Of a stretch of 64,000 nt of DNA, positions 56,393-64,000 are shown in pieces. Where the stretch lies: NCBI RefSeq assembly GCF_000427865.1, contig NZ_ATYV01000002.1, forward strand, positions 1-64,000, in the 5' to 3' direction. A model generated the notes under the pieces. The model worked only from the letters and a program-made list of their open reading frames with translations. It was not told the DNA's origin and searched no databases. Position 1 is the first letter of the stretch; each line of letters begins with the position of its first letter. Position numbers and translations under genes: made by a program. This DNA is from Corynebacterium sputi DSM 45148. GTDB lineage: Bacteria > Actinomycetota > Actinomycetes > Mycobacteriales > Mycobacteriaceae.

Positions 56393-57730
56393 ATGACGAC
56401 TCTCGTTTGGTTCCGAAATGACCTTCGCGTCCGCGATCATCGCGCACTCGCCCAGGCTCAGGATCAGGGTGACGCCGTCGCCGTGTATATCCACGAGGAC
56501 GACGCCAAACCTCTCGGTGGCGCCTCGCGCTGGTGGCTCCACCACAGTCTGCACGCCCATGCCAAGCGGTTGGCGGACCTGGGAATCCCCTTTCTCGTAG
56601 AGCAAGGAGACCCCCTCGAGATCATCCCCGCACTCGCCGCACGGCTCGGAGCCAACGCAGTGACGTGGCAGCGCCGCTACGACGCGCCCGGAATCGAGGT
56701 GGACACACAGCTAAAAGCAATGCTTCCTGACGCCAACATCCACCCCACGTCCCACCCCGGCTCCCTTCTCCTAGAGCCGTGGGAAATCTCCACTTCCACC
56801 GGCGGGCCCTACCGCGTCTACTCCCCTTTCGCGAAGGCCGCGAAGAAGTTGATCGATGATGTCGAGCCGGTCGCAGAGCCTCGCCCACAGACCGGTCTGA
56901 CGATCCTCGATCCAAGCGATTCCATCAATTCGCTCGGATTGCTGCCGAAGCATCGTGGTGAACCGGACTGGTCCGGCGGACTCGACGATGAATGGACACC
57001 GGGTGAATGCGGTGCACACGATCGCCTCACCGACTTCCTCGACGAGCTCGAACTTGGCACCGACTACTCAGAGGACCGCGACTTCCCTGCCCGTCACGCC
57101 ACCAGCCGGCTATCGCCGCACTTCCGGTTTGGAGAGATCAGCCCACGACAGGCGTGGGATGCCTGTGAGGACAGCGTTTTCCGGAATGAACTGCTCTGGC
57201 GCGAATTCGCCTGGCACCGGTTCCACCACCTGCCGGATCTGGCGACGGTGAACGTCCGCAGCGAGTTCGACCACTATGACTGGTCCTACAACGACCCTGC
57301 CGCCGCTGATTCCCTGCGCAATTGGCAGAACGGAACCACGGGGATTCCCCTCGTTGATGCGGGCATGCGGGAACTGCGAGAGACCGGGTACATGCACAAT
57401 CGGGTCCGCATGGTCGTCGGGTCCTTCCTCACAAAGAACCTCGGTATCCACTGGCGCCATGGCGAGGAGTGGTTCTGGGACAACTTGGTCGATGCTGACC
57501 TAGCCAGCAATGCTTTCAACTGGCAGTGGGTTGCCGGCAGTGGTGATGATGCCTCCCCGTTCTTCCGCATTTTCAATCCCGAGACGCAGGCCAATAAGTT
57601 CGATCCCAATGGCACGTACATCAAGCGGTGGAGTCTGGATTCGCCTCGTCAGCCCGAGCCTGAGCCGATCATTGATCTCAAGGAATCTCGGCAGGCAGCC
57701 CTCGATGCCTATCAGGCAATCAAGGGCTAA
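56393..57730 (+). CDS. Deoxyribodipyrimidine photolyase
   Basis: A 445-residue photolyase/cryptochrome-family enzyme that uses FAD and blue light to reverse UV-induced pyrimidine dimers. The N-terminal antenna domain starts LVWFRNDLRVRDHRAL. The FAD domain contains TSRLSPHFRFGEISPRQAW, ELLWREFAWHRFHHLPDL, DAGMRELRETGYMHNRVRMVVGSFLTKNLGIHWRHGEEWFWDNLVDADLASNAFNWQWVAGSGDDASPFFRIFNP, all strongly conserved in class I CPD photolyases. The length is typical. It is preceded by a TATAAT that suggests leaderless expression. Confidence 0.93.
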   Translation: MTTLVWFRNDLRVRDHRALAQAQDQGDAVAVYIHEDDAKPLGGASRWWLHHSLHAHAKRLADLGIPFLVEQGDPLEIIPALAARLGANAVTWQRRYDAPGIEVDTQLKAMLPDANIHPTSHPGSLLLEPWEISTSTGGPYRVYSPFAKAAKKLIDDVEPVAEPRPQTGLTILDPSDSINSLGLLPKHRGEPDWSGGLDDEWTPGECGAHDRLTDFLDELELGTDYSEDRDFPARHATSRLSPHFRFGEISPRQAWDACEDSVFRNELLWREFAWHRFHHLPDLATVNVRSEFDHYDWSYNDPAAADSLRNWQNGTTGIPLVDAGMRELRETGYMHNRVRMVVGSFLTKNLGIHWRHGEEWFWDNLVDADLASNAFNWQWVAGSGDDASPFFRIFNPETQANKFDPNGTYIKRWSLDSPRQPEPEPIIDLKESRQAALDAYQAIKG

Positions 57731-57786
57731 CCACTCCGCCGTGACCCCGTGACGAGCCAGCGGCAGTGCTGGGCGAGAATGTATCC

Positions 57787-58254
57787 ATGAAAAAACTTCT
57801 TGCTCTCCCCGTATCGCTGGCTCTACTCATTGGTGTTTCTGCCTGTGCTGATGACTCCCCGAGCACGAACAACGGCCCCGATAATGCTGCGGTGGAGCCA
57901 AGCATTCCTGACCTTTCAGGTACCTGGCGTCAGCAAAACACCGCCAGCGAAACCGATTACATGGAAGCAACGATCGCTGAGAACACCATCACCGTCCGGT
58001 GGATGTTCAACGAAGACGACATGAGGCCCCTGTATTGGGTCGGCACCTTCGACGTACCTGCCGACGCCACCTCACCAGTGACGATCGAATCGGTCCGAGA
58101 CAAAGAAGCAACTGACCCTGCGCTGTTCGCGGCGATGGTCGATACCAAGGACTTCACGTACGACGACGGCGAAATCACCTTCGACGTCTCTATCCAGGAT
58201 GAGACGGCAACTGTCCAGATGACCCAGGTCGAATCAGCACCAGCGGAGTCCTGA
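57787..58254 (+). CDS. Small hypothetical lipoprotein
   Basis: 155 residues with a signal peptide (MKKLLALPVSLALLIGVSAC) whose lipobox puts the lipidated cysteine at residue 20. The mature domain is acidic and beta-rich (LSGTWRQQNTASETDYMEATIAENTITVRWMFNEDD, then DGEITFDVSIQDETATVQMTQV), the pattern of small corynebacterial lipoproteins of unknown function. The ATG at 57787 lacks a good ribosome-binding site, but GAGAAT lies six bases upstream. It converges on irtB. Confidence 0.75.
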   Translation: MKKLLALPVSLALLIGVSACADDSPSTNNGPDNAAVEPSIPDLSGTWRQQNTASETDYMEATIAENTITVRWMFNEDDMRPLYWVGTFDVPADATSPVTIESVRDKEATDPALFAAMVDTKDFTYDDGEITFDVSIQDETATVQMTQVESAPAES

Positions 58255-58269
58255 CGCTCCACTGGCTAC

Positions 58270-59904
58270 TTAGCGTCCCAGGTCCCACCCTGCTGCCTGG
58301 TCCTGTTGCCTCCAAAACTCGGCAAATCGACCATCTGCAGCAAGTAGTTCATCGACACTGCCGTCTTCAATGATTCGGCCGTCTTCCAGAAACAACACTC
58401 GATCCGCCTGGCGAATGCTCGACAGCCGGTGGGCCACGATCACTCGGGTTCGGTCACTGTTCTGCAAGGCGGTCGTGATCGCTGCTTCGTTCTCGTTATC
58501 GCGGGCACTGGTGGCTTCGTCCACCAAGAGGATCGGCGCGGGCTTCAGCAGCGCACGGGCAATCGATACCCGCTGGCGCTGTCCTCCAACGAGCATCGAA
58601 CTATACGGCTTCGAGGCGAATCCCTCCGCTCGGGCGGCGGTGATGGCGTCGTGCAGTTGGTCGTCGGTGGCGTCGGGGTTGCCGGAGAGGATGTTGTCGC
58701 GGATGGGTCCGTCGAAAAGATAGGGCTCCTGGAACACGACGCTGGATTCGCCTGCGGAAACGATGCCGCTGGTCGGCTCCTGCAGTCCCGCGATGAGCGA
58801 CAGCACGGTGCTTTTGCCAGATCCGGACGGACCCACGATTGCTGTGGTTGTGTTTGGTTCGAGGGCGAAGGTGAGTTCGTGGAGGACGTCGTTGTCGCCG
58901 TACGTGAACGAGACGCGATCGAAGCGAATGTCCGCGCCACCCGGCGCGGCGTCTGACACCACCAATGCATCAAGCACCGTCCGCAATTTGCGCAGCATGG
59001 TGATGGAGTTCTCCACTCCTGCAGACAGTTCCGCCAATACAGTGAACGGCTCCAGGTACCGCACGGTTACCACAATTAGAGCGATCGCTTCCGGCACCGA
59101 GACGTTCCCCTGCACCGTGAGATACACGGTCATACCTGCCATGAGAATCAGCATCAGTTGGCTGGCCAGACCGAAGATCAGGTGTCCGGGGATCTGCATG
59201 AACAGCAGCTTCATCATGGCATTGTGCTGGGTTTTCAGAGCCGTGCCGACGTGGGAGTGTTCGGAGTCGACGCGTCGGGAAGCCCGCAGGGCCTGCTGGG
59301 TGCCGGCGAATTCCACGATGCGTTCAGTCAACTGTGCGTTCGCCGAATCAGCCTCACGGTCGGCCTTCCGTCCCAGCATTCCAGAGACCACATACGCACC
59401 AAACAGCACCGGCACGCCCAGCAAGGCAACCAGTGCCAACTGCCACGACACCGCGAACAGCGCCAGCGCAATCACCAGCGGCAGCAGGATCGCCGTGACC
59501 ACCGGGGTGACCAGGTACACCACCACACCGACGAGGTCCGGTCCGGTTGCCGCTATCGACTGCCGCGCCACGGAGGTGTTCTCCGGTGTGAACCAGTTCA
59601 GGCGAGTTTTCTCCACGTGAGCGCCGACGGTCTTCTGTCCGCGGCCGAGCAAGGAGAATCCGAGGTCGTAACCAATCCTGGCCACCAGATAGTCCACGAC
59701 CCAACCGGCCACGGTCACCAGCGCCAACCACCCAACCCACGGCCACGCATTAGATGGAGTGCCACTAAACAGCGCAGCCACCAACGGCACCAGGAGAACC
59801 ACGCCCACGGCGCGGAGGACCAGTCCGAGCAGCGTGAAAAAGACATGCTTCCCGACGCTCCCCTCACTCCCCTTCGGCAACAACCCCACCAAAGTCCTGA
59901 TCAT
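58270..59904 (-). CDS. irtB: IrtB-like ABC transporter with altered ATPase motifs
   Basis: A 544-residue membrane-ATPase half of an IrtAB-type siderophore importer (about six helices, then the nucleotide-binding domain). Walker A ([11 protein letters not shown]) and Walker B (ILLVDEATS) are intact. The signature region is abnormal: it reads [24 protein letters not shown], about fourteen residues shorter than usual, and the signature LSGGQ has become LVGGQ. The D-loop reads SARD instead of SALD. The ATG at 59904 overlaps the irtA stop by four bases (ATGA). These changes suggest loss of function, together with the lesions in irtA. Confidence 0.82.
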   Translation of the reverse strand: MIRTLVGLLPKGSEGSVGKHVFFTLLGLVLRAVGVVLLVPLVAALFSGTPSNAWPWVGWLALVTVAGWVVDYLVARIGYDLGFSLLGRGQKTVGAHVEKTRLNWFTPENTSVARQSIAATGPDLVGVVVYLVTPVVTAILLPLVIALALFAVSWQLALVALLGVPVLFGAYVVSGMLGRKADREADSANAQLTERIVEFAGTQQALRASRRVDSEHSHVGTALKTQHNAMMKLLFMQIPGHLIFGLASQLMLILMAGMTVYLTVQGNVSVPEAIALIVVTVRYLEPFTVLAELSAGVENSITMLRKLRTVLDALVVSDAAPGGADIRFDRVSFTYGDNDVLHELTFALEPNTTTAIVGPSGSGKSTVLSLIAGLQEPTSGIVSAGESSVVFQEPYLFDGPIRDNILSGNPDATDDQLHDAITAARAEGFASKPYSSMLVGGQRQRVSIARALLKPAPILLVDEATSARDNENEAAITTALQNSDRTRVIVAHRLSSIRQADRVLFLEDGRIIEDGSVDELLAADGRFAEFWRQQDQAAGWDLGR

Positions 59905-61886
59905 CGGATTGCTCCCTTCGTCTCTGCGGCATCCCACAGTCTGCGGTAACGGCCGGCGTGTGGGCCGGCCATCAATTCGTCATGGGTACCGGACTCAACG
60001 ATCCGGCCCTCGTCGAGGACCACGATCTTGTCGACACCAGTAATCGTGTGCAGCCGGTGCGCGATCACGACAACGGTGCGTCCGGCTACTAGTTCGTTGA
60101 GGGCCCGCTGCACGAGGTACTCGGACTCTGGGTCGGCAAAAGCGGTGGCCTCAACGAGTACCAGCACTGGAGTGTCGGCGAGGATCGCCCGCGCGATCGT
60201 CAGACGCTGCTTCTCACCACCAGATAGTGCGGTACCAGCAGAACCGATGACGGTGTCATAGCCCTCGGGCATCCGCATGATCCGCTCATGGATCTGGGCG
60301 GCTTCGGCGGCGGCGATGATAGCGGGGTCGTCGGCGCCCGGAACTGCCAGAGCGATGTTCTCTCGCACTGTGCCCTGCACCAGTTGGGTGTCTTGGAAGA
60401 CGAACCCGACGTGGCGGTACAACTCGTCGAACTCCATTTCACGGATGTCTTTTCCACCGATGCGGATCGCGCCCTCATCCACGTCGTGGAACCGCGCGAG
60501 CAGCGACGCCAGCGTGGACTTTCCTGATCCGCTAGGCCCCACCAACGCGGTGACGGTGCCGGGCTCCAACTCCAGGTTCACGTCGCGGACCACCGGTACC
60601 CCATCGACGTACGAGAAGGTGATGTTGTCGAAGTTGAGGGTGAGGGATGTGGAGGGGGACGTCGGGAAGCGGGTGTGTAGCTCGTCCTCATCCAGTGTGT
60701 TTTGGATATTCCGCGCGGCGCTGATGCCTCCGCGCAGTCCCGCGAGGCCGTAGCCCAGGCCGAGCAGTTGCGCGCCAAAGGTCGTGCCGAGGAAAAGGAA
60801 CGGCAAAATCTCGACCGGATCCATCCCGCCGGTGATGCGAATGGTCCCGAAAAGCGTAATGAGGAGCAGGAATGTCGATGGGCGCATCGCCAGATCCATG
60901 ACGGTCTTCTGCCCGATGAATGGCCGCTGCCAGCCTCCCAGGAAGTCGATGTAGCGATTCAGTTGAGTACGGAAGCGTGACGACGTCCCGAATACCCGTA
61001 TCACCGGCTGCCATTCAAGGAATGAGCCTGCCTCGCTATTCATTCGCTCCGCCCATGCTTGGGCCTTGGAGGTTTTCGAGCCGGATTGCACGATCATGCG
61101 ATACATCGCGAGCACGTAGATGAGGATCGGAATGAGCATGACCAGGCCCAGGCGCCAGTCGACGATGAAGCGGTACACCAGCACGGTAACTGGTGCGCTG
61201 ACGGCGGCGACGGCGTCTGGAACTGCGTGGGTGATGAGGTAATGCATCGACAGGGTGTCGTCGTAAATGAGGGTTTTAACCTGGCCGGAGGTGCGCTTGT
61301 CGAACCACCCGAGCGGCAGTCGGGCGACCTTGTTCAGTAGTCGCTGGCGCAGAGCTTTTTCGAATCGCGCGTCCACTAAATGCAGCCAGAGCATCAGCGC
61401 CGTGGACGTGATGAGTCCCAGTCCCATGAGGATCACTGCCCAGATACCGAGCTGCCAGAGTCGTTCGGTAGGGGCGTCAATAAGCATGAGCCTGGCAAGT
61501 TCGGTGAGCAGGATGAATGGAGCGATCTGCAGGAGCGTCACCAGTGCTTGGACGATTCCGGCGATCCAGAACGTGGGCTTGAGCGGTGCGAGCAGACGGC
61601 CGGCAGCGCGGGCGCGCCACTTCTCGTGTTCCTCGGCGTCCTCGGTGGCCTTTTTCCACTTGGCTTTGGCTTCTTCGGCGAGGGCTTTCTCGCGCTGGGC
61701 TTCTTCCTTTGAGCGGCGGGAGCCGAAGGCGCGGCCCTCGTACCAATAGGCGCGGGCGTAGATTTCGGTCTTGGGGAAACCGAAGTCGTCGCGAAGCCGC
61801 TGTCGGAGGAGTTTGAGCGTGGCCGATTCGGTGGAGGCCCAGCCTTTCCAGTTGGCCCATTCGCGGGTCTCGACGGCCTCTGCCAC
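59901..61886 (-). CDS. irtA: IrtA, ABC transporter part (downstream of an in-frame amber codon)
   Basis: The membrane and ATPase part of an IrtA-type siderophore importer. The frame is continuous with the SIP part except for one TAG at 61974-61976; similarity runs right through the gap ([17 protein letters not shown]). Together the two parts would give 852 residues, normal for IrtA. Walker A is [11 protein letters not shown] and the signature [16 protein letters not shown] is intact. Walker B reads [10 protein letters not shown], so the metal-coordinating Asp is replaced by Val (GTT for GAT). A GGAGG five bases before GTG 61886 could allow separate translation of this part. Confidence 0.8.
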   Translation of the reverse strand: MAEAVETREWANWKGWASTESATLKLLRQRLRDDFGFPKTEIYARAYWYEGRAFGSRRSKEEAQREKALAEEAKAKWKKATEDAEEHEKWRARAAGRLLAPLKPTFWIAGIVQALVTLLQIAPFILLTELARLMLIDAPTERLWQLGIWAVILMGLGLITSTALMLWLHLVDARFEKALRQRLLNKVARLPLGWFDKRTSGQVKTLIYDDTLSMHYLITHAVPDAVAAVSAPVTVLVYRFIVDWRLGLVMLIPILIYVLAMYRMIVQSGSKTSKAQAWAERMNSEAGSFLEWQPVIRVFGTSSRFRTQLNRYIDFLGGWQRPFIGQKTVMDLAMRPSTFLLLITLFGTIRITGGMDPVEILPFLFLGTTFGAQLLGLGYGLAGLRGGISAARNIQNTLDEDELHTRFPTSPSTSLTLNFDNITFSYVDGVPVVRDVNLELEPGTVTALVGPSGSGKSTLASLLARFHDVDEGAIRIGGKDIREMEFDELYRHVGFVFQDTQLVQGTVRENIALAVPGADDPAIIAAAEAAQIHERIMRMPEGYDTVIGSAGTALSGGEKQRLTIARAILADTPVLVLVEATAFADPESEYLVQRALNELVAGRTVVVIAHRLHTITGVDKIVVLDEGRIVESGTHDELMAGPHAGRYRRLWDAAETKGAIR

Positions 61887-61973
61887 CGACCCCTCCCCAT
61901 CCCTCGCCTTCCGATGGACGTTCAGGCGCGGATGGTCAGCGATGTGAAGGTCGCGGTCGTGCTCGGAGTGCTC

Positions 61974-62459
61974 CTAGAAGTAGAGCTCGATCGGCATAGT
62001 CTCGGGGATGGTGCCGATGACGCCATTGAGACCTGGCAGAGATGCAGCATCGCCGAAGAGGAGGTAGCCGGCGGCGTCCTCGTCAGGTTCGAAGACAGAG
62101 GAGCCATTGGACTGAGCCTGCAAGGTCATGCCTTTTGCCGCGGTGCTGGCCCAGGCGGAGGCGGGGCCGGCAGGCTCGTGGAGGACGAAGTCACAGGCGA
62201 ACTCACCGGTCTCGTCGTTGGCCTCGGTGAAGGTGTACGCGCGCTGATGTTCGGCGCCCTCATTGTCTGGGTCATTGTCCGGGAACCAGATGCGCACCCA
62301 CGCGGTTGCGCCGGGCTGTGCGTCGCTGAAGAGGGTGTCCGCGCGGAAACGAATGCGCCTGAAGTGTGGCGCGAGTTCTTCGGTGCCAACGACGGTGATG
62401 TCGTGGTCCTTCACACCGAAACTCTTCATCATCACGCCGGTAAAACCTCTGCGTGCCAT
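61974..62459 (-). CDS. irtA: IrtA, N-terminal siderophore-interacting (SIP) domain, cut by amber stop
   Basis: 161 residues of the FAD-binding siderophore-reductase domain that normally forms the N-terminus of IrtA. ITVVGTEELAPHFRRIRF, RAYTFTEANDETGEFACDFVLHEPAGPASAWA and PIELYF are present. The frame stops at TAG 61974, just before the residues that normally link SIP to the membrane domain. The likely ancestral codon is GAG. The ATG at 62459 has AGGAGG five bases upstream. A DtxR-like box lies 54 bp upstream, so the gene is expected to respond to iron. Confidence 0.82.
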   Translation of the reverse strand: MARRGFTGVMMKSFGVKDHDITVVGTEELAPHFRRIRFRADTLFSDAQPGATAWVRIWFPDNDPDNEGAEHQRAYTFTEANDETGEFACDFVLHEPAGPASAWASTAAKGMTLQAQSNGSSVFEPDEDAAGYLLFGDAASLPGLNGVIGTIPETMPIELYF

Positions 62460-62512
62460 GTGTCCTCCTACGTCACGCGGGATCATCCGGACTAATGCCA
62501 GACTCTCCCGAT

Positions 62513-62531
62513 CAAACGTAGGCTAACCTAT
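62513..62531. promoter_or_regulatory. DtxR-like iron box upstream of irtAB
   Basis: The core TAGGCTAACCTA matches the right two thirds of the DtxR/IdeR consensus TTAGGTTAGGCTAACCTAA; about 13 of 19 positions agree. It lies upstream of the SIP-ABC genes, a known class of iron-repressed target. Confidence 0.7.
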
Positions 62532-62552
62532 CCCTGCCTCGGCGGGAACACC

Positions 62553-63269
62553 TCACGGCGGGGAACCACCCACCAGCCCCGCGAAGAGCAACGAGACCAT
62601 CATCGACAGGATCACCGTGTTGAACAGGAAGGCAATGAAACCGTTGGTCCGAAACAGCCGCCAGCCAGGCCGAGAGACGATCTGAGCAGGACTCGTCGCA
62701 CCCATCGTTGAGATCGACAGCGCCAACGTCACGAACTCACCGAACCGTGGCTGCTCGTTAATGGAGAAGATCATGTGCTCGTCCTGGCTCTCGGAGAACA
62801 CCAACAACATGTATGACCTGGCGAAAGCCACCACCATGAGGATCCACGAACACATCACGGTCAGCAGTGCGAGGGCGACATAGATCGATTCGCCGCGGAA
62901 CGCCGGTTGAGCAGCGATGACGATCGTGACCAGCACTGCGACACTGGCTGCGCTGACACTGGTTTTTGTGGTGGCCTGGCCGAGGGATTGCTTGTGGCTA
63001 CCGGACCAGTTTTGGGCGTCGCCGAGGACAGCGTCGCGAAGTTCCTCATCAGAGAGACCTGCAAACTTCAGGCAACTCCAGGTGACGTACACAATCGTGT
63101 AGGTCGGCCACAGCGCCAGGAACCCGACCATGTAGATGTTCGCGCCACGGCTGGTATCGATGAAGTCGCTGAGTTCACCAGTAATCATCGCGATGGCCAT
63201 CGCCCCGATGGCAAGCAACGAACAGATGATGATGCGGAACGTGTCCGTGTTGGGGCGAAGTCTCCTCAT
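62553..63269 (-). CDS. DUF1345-like membrane protein
   Basis: About 238 residues with roughly six membrane helices. FGEFVTLALSISTMGATSPAQIVSRPGWRLFRTNGFIAFLFNTVILSMMVSLLFAGL at the C-terminus matches the typical ending of DUF1345 proteins. DEELRDAVLGDAQNWSG forms a cytoplasmic loop near residue 78. Function is unknown. I chose the ATG at 63269; ATG 63296 and 63326 are alternatives, and none has a clear ribosome-binding site. It is divergent from the CorA gene and points toward irtA. Confidence 0.7.
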   Translation of the reverse strand: MRRLRPNTDTFRIIICSLLAIGAMAIAMITGELSDFIDTSRGANIYMVGFLALWPTYTIVYVTWSCLKFAGLSDEELRDAVLGDAQNWSGSHKQSLGQATTKTSVSAASVAVLVTIVIAAQPAFRGESIYVALALLTVMCSWILMVVAFARSYMLLVFSESQDEHMIFSINEQPRFGEFVTLALSISTMGATSPAQIVSRPGWRLFRTNGFIAFLFNTVILSMMVSLLFAGLVGGSPP

Positions 63270-63388
63270 GGAAACCAGTATTGCACCCGCCCTCATTCTG
63301 AACTGGCGGCTCCTGGTTGGTTTCAAGGCGGTACCGGAGACCGACCTGAACTACGCTGACCTAGATTCATTGAGGGTAAGGAGCACAC

Positions 63389-64000
63389 ATGATGTCAGGT
63401 CGACCGCAGGGTCAGCACCGCGCCGGCGCGTTCGGACGTTTTCGCATGCACCGCGCAATCGACAAGCCCATCCCTCCGGTTCCCTCCTCTCACCGGACGA
63501 CCTTCGTCATTGACGGCGAATGCACCCCGACCGGGGTGGCTCCAGAGGCAATCTCTGCGGAGGAAGCGCTGCTGTTCTCTGAGCATTCGATCTCTGCGGG
63601 AAATGCCGACATCGCCGAGGCCACGGCGCAGGAGACCGCCGACAAGCAGCGCCTCGCCCTGACGGTGTACTCCTCCCCGACCGAGGACGACATCACAGCA
63701 CTGACCGGCGCATGGGCTCTGCACCCGATGCTCGAGGAGGACCTTCGCACTGGCGGGCAGCGTCCGAAACTGGAGCGCTATGACGACGTCCTCTTCGTCG
63801 TCGCCCGCTCCGCCCGATACCTGGACAAAGAAGAGGATGTGGCGTTCTCTGAGTTCCACGTCGTAATCAAAGAAGACGCCATCGCAGTGATGTGCCAGGA
63901 CGGCCGCTGGGTCACTGACAAGGGTGCACAAGGCCATGACGAGGCAGTGGCTGTTGGCGCTGTCGAGCGGGCTACCGCCGCGCTGGTGAAAGACAAAGAG
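63389..64000 (+). CDS. CorA-family magnesium/cobalt transporter, N-terminal part
   Basis: The first 204 residues of a CorA-like channel; the frame runs off the window. Only the cytoplasmic domain is present: LTGAWALHPMLEEDLRTGGQRPKLERYDDVLFVVARSARYL and FSEFHVVIKEDAIAVMC match the conserved part of the family. The membrane helices with GMN lie beyond the edge. AAGGAG lies five bases before ATG 63389 and eight before a second ATG at 63392. Confidence 0.88.
   Translation, partial: MMSGRPQGQHRAGAFGRFRMHRAIDKPIPPVPSSHRTTFVIDGECTPTGVAPEAISAEEALLFSEHSISAGNADIAEATAQETADKQRLALTVYSSPTEDDITALTGAWALHPMLEEDLRTGGQRPKLERYDDVLFVVARSARYLDKEEDVAFSEFHVVIKEDAIAVMCQDGRWVTDKGAQGHDEAVAVGAVERATAALVKDKE

Noticed and set aside
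1..64000. tRNA, rRNA or insertion sequences
   Set aside because: No cloverleaf-like stretch, rRNA motif, transposase motif or paired terminal repeats were recognised on either strand by eye. A dedicated search was not possible.

Overview
The window is a high-GC actinobacterial chromosome segment, most likely Corynebacterium or a close mycolic-acid relative. Evidence: an alpha4-type pyruvate carboxylase very like the corynebacterial one, an IrtAB-type siderophore importer behind a DtxR-like iron box, an AGAC-N6-GTCT site of the kind bound by the sulfur regulator McbR in front of a sulfate importer, LppP/LprE-type lipoproteins, and several genes that look leaderless. Assignments rest on reading motifs; no database search was possible.

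Layout. 0-10 kb: a partial gene, SelO AMP-transferase, a D-2-hydroxyacid dehydrogenase, a large unrecognised protein, transhydrogenase pntAB and an NCS1 nucleobase/hydantoin permease. 10-15 kb: a pirin-HD fusion, then a tightly overlapping FecCD-type ABC importer operon that includes a methyltransferase, then a lipoprotein. 15.6-21.7 kb: MFS exporter, HdeD-like membrane protein, SIMPL protein, an ascorbate-family PTS (IIAB and IIC) and a small 4-OT tautomerase. 21.7-28.9 kb: a large BRCT/sigma-region-4-like protein divergent from pyc, then a possible structured RNA and a PACE-type efflux gene.

29.2-46.9 kb is an accessory, defence-like block: a 2093-aa DUF4011/DUF3320 SF1 helicase; a PLD-SNF2 translocase overlapping an MmeI/Eco57I-like adenine methylase; a Swt1-type HEPN protein that carries its own DUF3320 domain; an XRE/ImmA-IrrE/PIN-like cassette; a gene remnant; and an AAA ATPase preceded by a phased array of TTTATCG repeats. 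The combination does not match a canonical RM, BREX or DISARM layout and is the best candidate for an undescribed system.

46.9-64 kb returns to housekeeping genes: sulfate ABC importer (sbp-cysT-cysW-cysA), glpD, the transglutaminase/alpha-E/circularly permuted ATP-grasp trio, photolyase, a lipoprotein, irtAB (irtA split by an in-frame amber codon, with further lesions in both genes), a DUF1345-like membrane protein and the start of a CorA-type magnesium transporter.

Across the whole window the 11-mer GCTTCCCGACG (either strand) occurs at least 12 times, in genes and between them and in different reading frames, far above chance. It may be a species-specific chromosomal signal. No tRNA, rRNA, CRISPR array or insertion sequence was recognised.
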